Origin: Heliocidaris tuberculata
Taxonomy: Eukaryota > Echinodermata > Echinoidea > Camarodonta > Echinometridae
Reading direction: 5' to 3'
Assembly (NCBI GenBank): GCA_025618425.1
Contig: CM046842.1
Location: 37,472,286-37,536,285 of the forward strand
Length of the DNA stretch: 64,000 nt
Shown: positions 12,701 through 28,000 of the stretch, piece after piece
Layout of the letters: every line of letters starts with the position of its first letter
How positions within the stretch are numbered: position 1 is the stretch's first letter
Notes under the pieces: model-generated
What the model was told of the DNA's origin: nothing
What the model saw: only the letters and a program-made list of their open reading frames with translations
Databases searched by the model: none
Program-made: the position numbers and the translations under genes

Positions 12701-15700
12701 GGGTCCATGGTTTTGTTAAAAGGGAGTGGGTGCAGTTAAAATAACATAATCTGGTGAGTTTGACAACAAAGAACTAAATAAAAACATTAACAATAATAGG
12801 CTCTTTCTCTCAGAAGTTTAAAGAATAGGATGTCACATTTCCATTTTGTACTTTAAGGTATGCAACTTTCGAGCATGGGTCGCGGGGGGATTATAGCCGC
12901 CCTGTATGCTGTACTGAAACTTCTACTATTTCCCTCACGGTCCTTAAAGTGGGACAAGATGGACCTACTGCGCCTTAATTAAGCCAAAAACTTATCATTA
13001 TGCATTGTGTGTGAAACGAGTATGTAAAAATCCTAGTTGCGATAGAACGTTGATGGATGGTTCACAGATCCAATCGCATATGAGGGAATATAGGCTGCCA
13101 TTCGTGATTCAGGGTACAAGATGTGAATTTTATCATTCCATCCTGTGTTACTTTGTAATACATACGTGATCACTTTGCTATCCTAAACTGGAGTGATATA
13201 AACAATAATTAACCCATTGCCTACGGGAACTGGGTGGTCTCTGTATTATGTCTATGGGAATAAGCAGGGGCGGATCCAGGATTTCGTATAAAGGGGGGCA
13301 CACAAATGCAGGATTGTCAACTTTGGGAAACTGCTTGGAGGGAGACCCATATTTTTTTGGTCTCTCGCCAGCCCTCCAAAAGTCGCTCAGTGGGGGGGGG
13401 GGGGGGGGGGGGTTATGGGGTCCAGTTCCCCTCCATAATTCTCTGACAAGCAAAAAAAAAAAAAAAAAAAAAAAAGGTTTTCTGGTCCAAAAGTGGGGGG
13501 GGGGGGCACAATCGCAAATAGGGGGGGGGGCACATTGCATTGTTTTCCCTCAAAAGGATTGCCCCCCCCCTGAATCCGCCACTGGGAATAAGAGTATTCA
13601 GTAGTCATCGGGTTTAGCATGTAGGGAAATGACAACCATCTGAATATTTTTGTTTTTGTTTTAATTATTATTATTACGTAGGGACGTTGAGTTGTGAGTT
13701 TGAGGATCCTCAGATTTGTGGCTATGTGCAAGATAAGATCATGGATAATTTTGATTGGACATACTGGTCCGGAGACACGCCCACTTCCAACACAGGTCCA
13801 TCCGTAGACGTTACCTATGGCACTAGCTATGGTAAGAAGATAGCTTCAGTTGATTTTATTCAGAGAAACATAGAATGATAAATGAAATTATTGGTTCACT
13901 TGATTCCCCTTTTTTCAGTAAATAAATAAATATATAACTAAATAAAAAAGAAATAAAAGAAAACAAATAAACAAATAAACCTAAATAAGCAGTTACACAA
14001 ACAGATAAATAAATGAATGCTCAAAGAAAGTACAGTATAACATATATAGTGCTCTTGCTCATATTAAGCTGTTCAATAGCGCTGTACAACTTAATGTTAC
14101 TCATAAAATAGAAGCATCTTTCCAAATATCAAATGAAGGAGAAATATTGAGGGACAGTAAAATATCATTCCACAGCCATGATGTTGAAGCGTGAAGAGCT
14201 TTTCCCCCAGGTTTACTGTTTGTTCTAGGAGTTTCCATTAACCCTTTCAAGACAGGGATTGTTTAAGGGTTAAATCTATCACATTTTCTTCTTAAAATTG
14301 GCAACAATATTTTTCTTTCAGTGCTTATGGTTCTAATAAGATGTTATGTCTTCGAAAACATTACAGATATTTAGGATTTTGTCGAAAATTTTAAAAAGTT
14401 GCCAATTTTGATGAAAAAATGATGATTATGAACCCCTCAGTGTGTTGCCAATTTAAGGATTTTGAAGCTTTTTCTCGTTTTAAAAATTCCTGGCATCAAA
14501 TGCAATAGGATCATGCAACAAAAATGGACATAGTTTGTGCAGAAATTTTTGCTCTTTCTACTCATGCATCTGGTGTATTTTTTTAGAGCTCTGAATCAAA
14601 AGTCATTGAGCCAAACCACAAAATGTGGTCAAATGTTTTGAAAGGGTTAATTACAGTGAACTTATAAATATCACTTCAATGTAGTAGATCTACTTTTTCA
14701 TTTGCTTTACATCCTAAGATGGGATGTATAGGACGTTTTCTAGAATGATATTAACGTGATCTTATTTACCAGGCATAGTCTCATCAGTATTGATATTTCT
14801 ATTCATGAGGTCCCTGTAATCATTATTAGAATGTATGAAATGTAAAGATAGATTAAAAGAATTATAGAATTTCAATTCTAACCGTCAAACGTATTATTTA
14901 TTGACATCTTTTTTGCAACAAAAATTGTAAGAACCCATATTAATCATTTCTTATGTCTTTACCCTGCATAATTCATATTTTAGCAGAATTTTTCAATTTA
15001 ATGAAACTACAGAAGCATATTCATTCATAATGGTAGGCTAACATTATATTTGTGTTCAGTCTTTTTGCGTGTGTGTGTGTGTGTGTGTGTGTGAAAAACT
15101 ACTGTTTTTTATCAGTAAAACTATCAAAATTCAGCCATCCGGCTGCAAAGATATGTTCTCATAAACCTTGAATTGAATGAATTGAATTGAATTATTACCC
15201 CAGTAGTGCCAGGTTTCCATTTGGTGTCGAGAGAAGCAAATGCGGGTAAAACATCCTGTCCAAGGATGTAAGCATCGAGCAAGCATCGAACCTATGGGAC
15301 CTCTCATTTTAAACGCAGGAGTCTTCTCCTATATACAACAGCCTCGCGCATTAGTTTTCTCTCTACAGACCTTCATTCTTTACTTTTGTATTTTAGATTG
15401 AACTTATTTCTGGAGACCCGGCCTTATTCTTCGTCGTTCACTAATGATTTAGATGTTTAGACTATTCTGGCTCAGCGTGCAATGTGTGTTTTTTTTTTTT
15501 GGTTTTTGTTGTTGTTGTTGTTCAGGTCATTACATGTACGTAGAGGTTACTGAAAAACACTCTTGGGGAGAATCAGCTGTCCTGATAAGTCCTCATGTTT
15601 CCATGGAAACCACCCAGACTGTCTGTTGGAGATATTACTATCACATGTTTGGACGAGACGTGGGATGGTTCACTGTCAGTGTAAGTTAGATCATCTATTT

Positions 15701-18700
15701 TGTATTTCTTTAAAAAAAAAAGTATTTTCAAAATGCCCCATGTAAAACGGGTAAAATGTGGCGCATAATTATGAACTGTCATACATTGATAATTGTATGA
15801 CCAACTGCAGACTAGTTGACAGGTTACTGATTCTCATTTTCCGTAGATTATTTGGAAAACAAAACAGGACCAGTTGTTATAGAGATGTTAGGCGAATGGT
15901 TTAATAATAATAATAATAAAGGCATTCGGTATTCGGAATTTGTGGAGGCTTGATTTAATAAATTGTTGAATTTTGATATCTGTCTTGTATAATGATGTCC
16001 AGAAGGATAAATAAATAGCCAGGCATAGAAAGGTTTTCAAATAATAATGCTATTATTAAGATATCTATGACTGAATACTCCCATTTACGAAAGCGTATGG
16101 CCATACGCTTTAGTCTAACACTGAGTCTATGGGGGAAATGAGTCTAGCATTTCCGGTCACTTGCATATGTTTACTTTTGTGAAGCACATGATGATTTTGA
16201 AGTGCGTTTTTCTTTCATGGGCTTCATTTTTACACCATATTTCATACACTGATAGCATTTAAGGCCGGGCAGCTCAGATTTTATCAAGCCTCTACAAAGT
16301 TACCAAATCACTTTAAAAACTTGAAAGGGACGTCAAGGTCATGAGTTCGAGCTACATATCCTTATCCTATACATAAATAAATGGGATTGGATTCCAGGGT
16401 CTTATATTGCTTTTTCCCTTTTGCATTTTCCTTTATTCTTTTTTGTTAACACTTGCAATTATTGTTGTGTGTATGTGTGGGTGTGTGTGTGTGTATGTGT
16501 GTAAGTGTGTGAGTGTTTGTGTGTGTTCTCAAGTATATGTTGATGCTTTATATGCACTTCTATATCTAATTATTATCCATATAAACAAAGCAATTCTTTC
16601 ATTGATTATAATAGACAATAAATGCATTAGATAGAAATGGATTGAAAAGCACGGCACTGACCAGTGGCAGAGATGTGTTACGCAAATTATATCAAGTAGG
16701 GGGGGGGGGTACCTATTGTTATATCCCCCCTTAAGAAAAGAATATTTTCGCCAATGGCACGGGTTAAGGCCCTTGGACAGGACACTCATTAACATGTACC
16801 TTTCTTAACACAGGTGTAGTATAAAAGTGGGTTCTTGGTAGTATTCTGTGTTACCACAATGTGCTAACAATGAGCAAAAACTAGGACGATAATATCCATA
16901 ACCATGTGGAAGGCAAAGAAAGGTAAGATAATGTGCAAGGAATATATAATTACACAATATTTTTTTTATCGTTCTTATATGTGTTTTCCCTATTTTTTAT
17001 TATTGTTGTTGATGTTGTGTTTTTTTTCTTGCAGTATCGTGATTCGACTTTTTCAACACGCATTGTAGCTACGCATACAGGAAGCCAGGGTGATTCATGG
17101 ATAGAAGGTATATAGGATATCATATAAAAGTTATGATAACAATTGTACATATTCATATGATATGATATGATATTCATATGCCGAATCTCTGTTATACATG
17201 CCACGACGCGTCCCCTACAATTACGTAATGCAGTATTCTTCCTTCTTCTTTTCTCTCTCCATTTACTGTCTATCTCTTATTGGTTATCCCCTTCTGTTAC
17301 CCCTCTTTCCCTCTCATTCACTACCTCTCTCCTTCTCTCTCCCTTTCTCTAACTCTCGATATCTCATTTTCAAACCCCCTCTCTTTCTATCTCTCTCTCT
17401 CTCTCTCTCTTCCCTTCCTCCCTCACTTAGATCCAGCTGAGGCGTGCGGCTTGTCTTTGTTCAAAAACTCACCTGCCCCCGTCAAAGGAATTAATTAATG
17501 AGGTTAAATATTTATCAATCTGTAGGTCACTTGAATATGTTGTCGCTGGTGGTCTGGTGGTTAAGGCACTGGCGTTCCATGCCAACGACCCTGGTTTGAT
17601 TCCCGACTGAGACATTTTTTTCATCCTTTGCAAAAATGTCAAAAAGGGAGGACAGCTCTGGGAACTTTGATTTAAGCTACGCAACCATTATTCTCTCATT
17701 CTCATTTCTCACAATTATATTATTTCCACGAGAGTTGCCAAAGCTGTTGTATATGTTATTTCCTTACAATTATATACGTTCAGTGTGAGGATTGATGAGA
17801 CAGGAGACAAGGACGTAGCTGAACTTCAACTTTATTAGACTAAGCTTTCGGCCTTCCCGGCCTTCTTCAGGTGCTGAAGATAATAATACATACATATAGC
17901 ATATGCTTCAGTATACACACATATAATATATATATATATATATATTCCATTTGGTAACAAAAAATGTACATTTGCACATTGATATCAGCATATACCTTCA
18001 TGACTACAGTTTATTACAAGTAACTTAATGAATGAATGATAAGAACATTTTGCCCGCAAAATATTGTGTACATGTACATATTATTTGAATGCACTGTTCA
18101 ATGTGAAAATACTTAGTGAAATAAAGTAATTGTTACTCCTCATTGACTTCAGTTGACAAGTATGCTTTCTTATCATTATCATTAAACTTTGCTCTCCAAC
18201 TGGTACTGTGTATATTTTATTTGAATGTTCTGTTAGATATAAGATGACTGTATGAAATCAAATTGATTTGACTTTGATAAAAAGGTCAAGTGGAGGTCAC
18301 CTCTAATGGCTATGAGATGATGTTCACTGGATATATGTTGAATGGAGATGAAGGGGACATAGCTCTTGACTCGGTCAGTATGACACCAGGAAGATGTGGT
18401 GAGTTGGATAGCTTTTTTTTGTCTTTAAAATAATTTGGTAACTTTGTAGAGGCTTGATAAAATCTGAGCTGCCTGGCCTTACATGCTATCAGTGTATGTA
18501 ATATGGTGTAAAAATGAAGCCCAGGAAAACAAAAACACTTCAAAATCATCATGTGCTTCATATATGCATAATGCAAGTGACCGGAAATGTCAGACTCATT
18601 TCCCCCCATAGAATCAGTGTTAGACTAAAGCGTATGGCCATACGCTTTCGTAAATGGGAGTATTCATTCATAGATATGTTAATAATAGCATTACATATTT

Positions 18701-21700
18701 GAAAATCTTTCTGTGCCTGACTTTTTATTTATCCTTCTCATCATCATTATACAAGACAAAATATCAAAATTCAACAATTTATTTAATCAAGCCTCCACAA
18801 AGTTACCGAATCCCTTCAACGTTTATAAAGCTATCCTATTACATGTTAGCAGTCCACAGATACATTAAACCTGATTGGAATTTTTTTACTTCAGTTGTTT
18901 TACCAACAAAGGGAGATAATTAAAGTAGAATTAAAGTATATTTCCCCCCGAGTAAGTAAAAAATAATTGTGAACATTTTGATAAAACATGGGGCGGAGGA
19001 GGTCTGTCTCCCCCCCCCCCCAAAAGGAATAAATTATAGCATCTGACTGTTTGATACTGTGCATAGCATGGATAGTGTTTTGGGATATGAAGCATCGTTC
19101 AATGTCGCGGAAATTTGAGAAGATTGTAATTATCCTGCCTTCTTTCCAGTTGATTGTGATTTCGAGAGTAGTTGGTGTGGTTGGGTCAACTCTCCTGCTA
19201 ATGATTTTGACTGGGTACGATGGAAAGGTGAAGCGTCTACACCTGGTACCGGCCCAGCTTATGATCATACTCAACAAACAGAAGCAGGTACGTAATATAT
19301 TCATTCATACAGTGGTATAGCATAGCTCTAGCTTTTGAGGGGGAGTCGTGTCAAGGGGGAGGGGGCAGGACACTGGTCTTGAGGCATGGATGAAGTGTAA
19401 GGGTTATAAATGACGGGATTATATTCTTACTACGTTGACATCACCTTCTTCTTTGTTTATTTGTCTTTCTCGATTGTTTATAAGGAAGGGGTGGGAATTA
19501 AAGGCCCCCCTTTTCCTGCTTAGCTACGCAATTGTGCGGTTTAGATACTAAAAGTGAGTAGAATGCTTGGCCTCTACCAAGACATTAAGGCCAGCCTTTT
19601 CCCGGAGTGTGGGAGATGTTTTTAATACCGATTAGTTTTGAAAGATAATGTTCTGCAAATAAATGATCAGGGCTCCGTTTCATAAAACTTGTTATCAATA
19701 ACAAGTAAAAATAATTCTTATAAGCTACTGAAATCCTTGAATCTGTTTGGCTGAGAGCAAATTTGTCATAATAAATGGGGCAGTTGTCATTGATAACTTT
19801 TGTTAACAGAGCTCGGATTTGATACATGTACAATAATTTTCAATAAGATTTTCTTAATCTTCCTTATAACTCGTTGAGACTTGAGAGGGGTAGATACGTC
19901 ACTGCAAGTTGCTTCTCATTGGTTCGCCATTTCATAGAGCTTTCAATAGTTCTGTAGAATAGAGATTGTATGTGGGAGGGAACTGGGGAGCGTTTCATCA
20001 AGCGTTTTGTCAGTGATTTTTACTGACAAATCTGCTCTCAGCCAATCAGATGCGAGGATTTCAGTAGCTTATAACAGGTTGTCAGTTAAAATCACTGACA
20101 AAACGCTTGATGAAACGCTCCCCTGTTCGAAGCTCCATGATTAACCCTTTCAAGACAGTTGACTACATTTTGTGGTTTGGCTCAATAACTTTTGATTCAG
20201 AGCTCTATAAAATATACCAGATGCATGAGTAGAAAGAGGAAAAATTTCTGCACACACTATGTCCATTTTTGTTGCATTACCATATTGTGTTTGATGCCAG
20301 GAATTTTAAGAACGAAAATAAGCTGTAAAATCCTTAAATTGGCAACACATTGAGAGGTTCAAAGTCATTATTTTTTTAATCCAAATTGACAATTTTTTTC
20401 AACTTTTCGACAAAATTACTTACCATGTATAATGTTTTCAAAGACATTTCAGCTTTCAAGAACCATGTAGCACCAAAAGAAACATTGCTGCCAATTTGAA
20501 GAACAGATTGTGATCAATATAGCCCTTCAATAATTCTTGTCCTGAAAGGGTTAACCCTATGATTGCGCTTGCGTGCACGTGTCACAACTATCTCGATATA
20601 CTATATGATCTTCCAATGCCAGGCTACTACATTCTCTTTGATACGAGCGAACCAAGGGTTCTAGGAGAGTTGGCTCACGTCTCAAACGTCTTTTACACGG
20701 AGGATAACGAGATGGCATGCTTTACATTCTGGTTCCACATGTTTGGAGAAGACGTGTCAGATTTAGAGTTGATTAGGTAAGGTTAACTATTGTATTTTAA
20801 AGGTGTTTATTTGCTTTTAATTTGCACATGAAGTATCATCTGTCATCTTTTAACTATGGTTCATTTTCTTCTGTTTTGATAAGTAATGATTCTATTTTTC
20901 CTGACTATTTTGGAAGCAAGTGTATGCTAGTAGATAATCAACCAGTGGATATAATATGACTTTGGGTTCTACCCAAGGTATTTGGTAGTTGAGGTTCAAT
21001 CCCTTATGAGAGACCACTAGCGTATCGACTTGGTTCTGATCCCAGCTCCTCTCATTTACGAGGCCATAACTCTACCACTGAACCATCACGCCTCCATGAT
21101 CTATTTTGTGCCGATTAGTTAAAAAGGTGTGCACGCTTTAAAAACCATCAAATTTCTTATTTATGGTAATAAATCTTGACCCGAAAAAGACCACTTAGCA
21201 CAAAAAGTATGAAGGCAGCATATAAGTAAGTATAAATCATGAATGGATTGATATTGCGTTTTGTATTGCTTTGAAATTTTTAAATTTACATACAGATCAC
21301 CTATATCTACAGGGATTGTAGAATTTGTTTGGAAGTTGTCAGGAAGTCAGAGTGTAGATCGAACAAACTGGATCCAGGGACAAATCCCATTCAAAGGAAG
21401 TAATTTGGTAAGTAAATCCATTGCCTATGGGAATTAATCCTGTGGGAATTAGAGAATTCAATAGTCAACGGATTAACACAACCAACTAAGGTAGATATCA
21501 AATCCAATGACATGCTAAGTATGTTTCTGCATAGGGTTAATTGAAATACCTGTTTTTAGTCTGGTGTATTCATCTGTCTCAATGTGTGTTTATGTGAGTA
21601 AATTGCGTGTGCGCATGTGTGGAGATATGCAAAATAATGGTAATCCTGAGTTTGTGTAAGTGTCTACATGCCGCGTGCGTGGGTGTGTATGTGGGCGTGT

Positions 21701-23463
21701 GGTTTTGTGTGCTAAGGGCACCCTCGCCCCAAGCTTTTGTTTTAAGAGGTGTGTCCTCCAACTATGTATGTACCACATTAATGTATATTTTGTCATATTA
21801 TTTTGTTAAAAATACATGTACTATTATTTTTGCTCATTATTACTTTGTATACTGAAAAGTTGGAAATAAATGTCTTTAAATTGAATTGAAATTGAAATTG
21901 TGTGATTGTGTGGGCAGCGGTGAAGTGGGGTTGTGTTTGATGATGCTGACGAGAGGAAGGGCCTCCAAAAATTCTGAATGTAAATGCATATGGGAAAGAT
22001 CAAACGTAAATTGATACTTAAATAATTATCATCAGGTGAAATGGATATGTCACTGGACTCTAGATCAAACGGTATGATGTAACTCCTGATGACGGACAGT
22101 CAACCTGTCCGAAACGTCGAGTCCTCTCCACTCTCAGCCTTCTCATCTGGTTTACAGTCCTTTTCAGGACTTCACCATTTCAAAAAAAGATTACTTCTAC
22201 ATTCTCCGAATTTCTATCTCGCCTTTCCAGTTATTCTCCTCTCAACTTGTCCCCACTTTCTTCTTCTTACTTAACAGTCCTTTTCAGGACTAACCACATG
22301 GTGCACCGTAAGCCTTCTCAACGTTAACACCAATGTGTTTTGTAAGAAAATATAATGTATACTTGCCCGTCTCAGCCCTGGTAAAAATACAAGTATGTGA
22401 GTGATAGAAGGAGATGCTTTAGGCACCTTAGGGCAACTTGGCTGAAACTAGGGCAGTATTACTTTTTGTGCCTTGAGAACCCCCGGAAATAATTATGTAA
22501 GCAATATGAATTTCGCTATTTTCGTAATCATTATCGTTATTATTATGTATTCCAGCTTGCTTTTACTGGGAACGTTGGCCCTGGTATACGTGGTGATATA
22601 GCTCTGGATGACTTCCTGTTTGTACCAGGAGACTGCGTCGGTAAGAGGCCAAACATTCTTACAGTCTTTAACTACAAATAAAGTTGACAACATTTTCTTA
22701 TCGTTACAAGTCTTCATCTATGTTAGTACAAGAGGAAAAGGGCTAAATTGAAGCGTTATTGATATAAACATCGTAATAATACGGCATTCATGTAACTTTC
22801 ATCTGACTTCTTCTGCATCCCTTTTCTACTAACCCCACACAGTATTTAACGTATTTTAAAGTAAGTTAAGGCTAAATGTAGCCACTAACTAAGGTCAAGC
22901 CATATTTGTCACCTTTTGGTTGGCCCCTTCAAGTTTTAGCAGCCAACAGGGTATATTAATTTTTGTTGCCGTATCGAACTAGCAATGCATGGACATGATG
23001 GATTTGACTGTATAAAATGTAATTCCATTACGGGAATTATATTTACAAAGGTATTTTAAACCAAACTCATGATTTAAACCACACATTTATTATGAACGGC
23101 CTGAAACGGAAAATCAACAGTAATAAGAACAAACACACAACAGTTTTCACTTTTTAAAAGAACTAATATTCTTGACAATTTACATTTAAATAAAAAAAAG
23201 GGACATAATCTTTGTTCGTATTGATTTCCCGAATTTTTTCTGGCCGCTCCTACCAACTTCGTCATTGCAACCTATTGTGATTTCATGCAAACATATTTCA
23301 ATCCATAATTCTGTTTGACTGGAATTATTTCTTTGTACCGTATTTCAGTTCTACCAAGGGAAGCAGATTTACTACCACCGGAGACCACGCCCCCGCCTAC
23401 GCCAACACCAACACCTGGTAGGCTTTCAAATTTAACCCCGTGCATATTACCCCCCCCCCAAAA

Positions 23464-23494
<31 letters not shown>

Positions 23495-24961
23495 CAAAAC
23501 AAAAAAAAAAAAAAAAAAGTAAATAAATAAATAAAATAAACAAACAAATAAATAAAAATAAATAAATAAAATAATAACAATAATAATTATAAAAATGAAT
23601 AAATAAATAAATAAAATAAAATAAAATAAACAAATGGAATTAGTTAAAGAGCATGAGGGTATAATAGATGGAAGCTGAAAAAATATACACTGTAAATGAG
23701 AAAAAAGAGAAAGTAAAGAAAGAAAGTGTGTCTTTTACAGACAGAAAAAACAGTGACATATTTGTATTGGGGAAGGTTACTCGTTAATAATAGTCATGAA
23801 TTGTATTAACGTGATTTTGTTCAAATAGGTTTTGATTTGTGATGAACATGGCAACAAATAGAAAAGTTGACATATTTTCATAAAATATTCTTTATTCTAG
23901 CTTTATTACATATTATATAATACATGCATATCACATCAGCTGGCAACAGCACGACAATTCCTTTTGTTGGTCTCTTCCTGTTTTCTTTTTCTATCATATC
24001 AAAATTTGGGTTGTCCTAAGTAGTTTCGTTGTTAATCTCTAAATACACATATATATTTAGTTTCGTTTGCAGACAGTTACTACTCAGCAGATGATGCAAT
24101 TTCTAAATCATGTTTTTTATTATGAATCTATAATTTTCCATGAGTTATCCACCACTAGTACTTTACCATGCAATTAGTTATTTAATTCTCTTAGTAACAC
24201 AATTTCGACTACACACAAATAGATTGCCTGAATGTTTCCTTTTACATGCATGTTTACTACCTCTTTTTTTTATGTCCTTTAATTTTCTATTTTTTTTTAT
24301 TTGACGATGTATGCTTTTTTTATTTTTATTTTTTTGTATTATATAGTTTGTTTCTTTCTACCCTTCTTGTATTCATAACACCTTGTATTTCTCTGTAACC
24401 GCAGAAAGTATCATAACCCACTCAATGTTTGTAAATATGCTTTCGCTCAGTTTGAACAATAAAGTATATTTGCTTTAAAAAAAAATGAAAAAAACAGAAA
24501 ACAATAAAAAGAAATAGAAAGCCAGATAAGAGCAATAACCTGGAAACGAGTTGTAGAATAAGAATTTTGCTAAACCATTCAGACATGTATATATATATAT
24601 ATATATAGTGATATACAATAAAGAAAGTATTAATCAATAAGTGTATGCCGATGAATAATATTGAGTTGAGTGTAATATATATCTCAGAGTAAGATGCCTT
24701 ATTAATTTACTGTCCATTTGGATATTATGCACAGCTCCCAATCCATACAGCTGTGACTTTGATGATGACCTCTGCACCTACACTCAATCCTCCGACGATG
24801 ATATGAATTGGACGAGACAGAAAGGTCGAACTAATACAGATGATACAGGTCCTTCACAGGATCATACAACAGGCGATGGTAAGCTTATAATAAAAACAAC
24901 AACGACAACAGCAATAAAACTGATAATGATATAGATATATTGACTGCTATGAGAGGAGGCA

Positions 24962-25011
<50 letters not shown>

Positions 25012-28000
25012 CTCTTGGGGACCTTACATCATGAGCTATGACCCCTCGGCGCACGGGGTCATAGGGGCCAGGTAAGAGTCAAAGAATACATGTGCGACTT
25101 ACCAATCATGGACATGGGGTCCTCACATTTAAAAATCATCATCTGTTAATAAACTAAAATAATCGGAGGTAAATCGAGATTTAGGAGATCATCGGTCTTC
25201 TGCGGAAGTAAAATAAACTTAGCAATGAAATCGCACTGCGATTATGGTATCCGCGCTCGCGCTCGCAGAAAGAATATTTTTTACACGTAAACCAATGGGG
25301 ATCGCAGCAAAATTTAACTATGCCGTGGGCATAGTTCATTTTTGCCGGCATGGTTAAAAACACGACTTCACTTTCAACTAATCAGATGACAGGATTAGGA
25401 AAGACTCTTAAAGTAAGGTATATAATGAGTAATAATAAAATATTAGTAATACTAATACTACCAATTATGATATAAAGTAGCATTACTATGATAATAATAA
25501 CAATAGGCCTAATCATACTATAATAGCATTTGCACTGATGATTCAAGTAAATGTAGGTCGACACGTTTACTAAACATTTGCTTCTTCAAGTACTACTACT
25601 ATATTGATTAATACTTCATTTATATTGCGCACATATTGATTCCATGGGATGCTCAAGTAGTTTACAAAGTACTACTATTACCCAAAGACCTTAAGAAATC
25701 TTCCTCAATTTCGTTTACCCGTATTGCATCTTTCAACTTACATAGGTGCCTATATTTACACTGAGGCAACGGGCCTTGCACAGGGCACTGCTCGTCTTGA
25801 GTCAGCCATCGTTCCCTCCAATGACTTTTCATCGGTTTGTGTGGACTTCTGGTACCATATGTATGGTGCTAACATGGGCACTCTAAGTATCAAGCCCAAG
25901 ATCGGTGATAATCTAATGGATGCTGTCTGGACCAGGTCTGACTCCTTACCTGACAAATGGTTCCACGGTCAGGCTGATTATCAGTCACCTCAGGACTTTA
26001 AGGTGAGAAGCTTAAATCAACAGAATTTCTTATTCGAAAACAAATTTTGCTGGGACAGTCCCACCTTTGAGGTTTCTGCATTTGGAAAATAATAGGCATA
26101 AAGTTGAAGGCTCTCCTTACTTTATCAAATCAATTTTTTGCGCCCTTTTTGCTATACTGCGAAACTTCTGGAAACTGTCATTACAAACGATCATTGAGAA
26201 ATATGATTAGAACTTTTGAGTGAGAAGAGTTTCCCTGCAGGAACCTAATCAACAAAATTTCCCCACACAATTTTTGAAGACTAAGCGGATATATATAAAA
26301 AAAAACAGATACCTATGATTGTATTAATAATACTAATTTTGCATTATTTATAGTAATAATTGAGCGTAATTGTGAATATTTCAATTTCGTCCTTCATCAG
26401 ATTGTGTATGAAGGAATTATTGGCGTTGGCACGTACAGTGATATGGCATTGGATGACGTCACAATATATGATGGCAAATGTCCAGGTACAAGTAAACCAT
26501 TTTTTCCATTATCATTATTTTCTTCTTGTTGTAGTAACTGCATTATTTTGCATTACATATTGTTGTGTTTGATTCTTACTGATGTAGTTGTATTTTCTTC
26601 TTATTCCCATCACCAGCCGATATTCTCTTCTTCTTTTTTTCGACGAGAACACAGTATGTTTATACTCAATACTGGCCAAATATTCATGATATTTGACAAA
26701 ACGTAAACACGTTTACGTCGTTAGTTTGGAAAGAAAAATGTCCGCATGGATTTTTAGTTTATTTGATCAGTATAAATCCCCCTTTAGTGCGAAAATTGTA
26801 CATAGTCGTCCCCAACAGCATAGCATACATTCTTCGGGTAGAAGAAATTAAGAAGAATGTATATATTTTTTTTTTGAAAGTTAAAGCATAAAAATTATCC
26901 ATTTTATTTCGTTACACCGAAATCTTGACATAAATGAAAAACATGTAGATGTATAGAGTATACGTGAATACATTGTATATTTAATCACGTCTGTGGCCCA
27001 TTATATGACCTTTTAACTCTAAAGAGACCGAATTTGGGTGGTCCTCCTGCCTTGGGAGGAGCCATTCTGCCTTCCATTTGGGATCTTAGTCATAGTATGA
27101 TGAAAATAAAACTTGCGAATAATGTTTCTTATAATGATCATTGCATGTCTATAATCTCAAACGGTTTCAGAATTATTGCAGGTACTCATGGTTTTAATGT
27201 ACATGTATTTTCATATTGTAGGAATTCATGAATGTACGTTCGAGGACGAAGACCTGTGTGGATATACTCAGTCTAACACCGATAATTTTGACTGGACCTG
27301 GGGAAGTGGTCCAACTGAGACTCCTTACACAGGACCTGCTGTGGACGTCTCTACTGGCACATCATCAGGTAGGTTACGGACGGCGATGTTTGACGTTTGC
27401 TGGAGTTCATGCCTGCAAAATGAGCACCCGATATCTCATCAGCCTGTGGCCTAACATGGGAACCAGACATTAGCTACGCAAACTGATGGCTCCAGCGTTA
27501 TTTTCTCAGGGCTTCACATATGAAAACGTCTCTGCACAATTTGTCAACACATAATCCGATTCCCCGATCGGATGCCTCACACAATGTAGCCTTTCATCAA
27601 GGCGATTGTGCTGCTCTGTCGATCCGATCCCCTGGTCAATCCATGGTCAATCCTCGAAACGCGCGGGATAGTCCTCTGATTATTGCGCTGGACGTCTTTC
27701 TCCATCATAGACGTCCCGCGCAATAATCAAGGATTATTCCGCACGTTTCGAGGAGCGACCAGGGGATCGACAGAACAGCACAAGGCGCCTTGATTAGAGG
27801 CTACGTGAGGGAGGGGGAGGGGGTAACATTTTGAAGCAAAAAATGACGGTGTTTTTTTTTCAACCAATCAGAACAGCTGTCACATTATCAGCTGCTGCTT
27901 TACTCTTTGACTTTGGTTAATTTGGCTCGAAGTTATGAAGAGAAGAAGGTCGCAAAGGCATTGACCAGCAGTCCTCCCTCACTCGAAAATGGGGAAAACA

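Noticed and set aside
13178..13604. Open frames on both strands with Pro/Gly/Lys runs
   Set aside because: Produced by G, A and C homopolymers within the hAT-type MITE.
21311..21312. AG before GGATTGTAG as the acceptor for M6 exon three
   Set aside because: It breaks the frame coming from the phase-2 donor at 20776; the AG ending at 21295 keeps it and restores IVEFVWKLSG.
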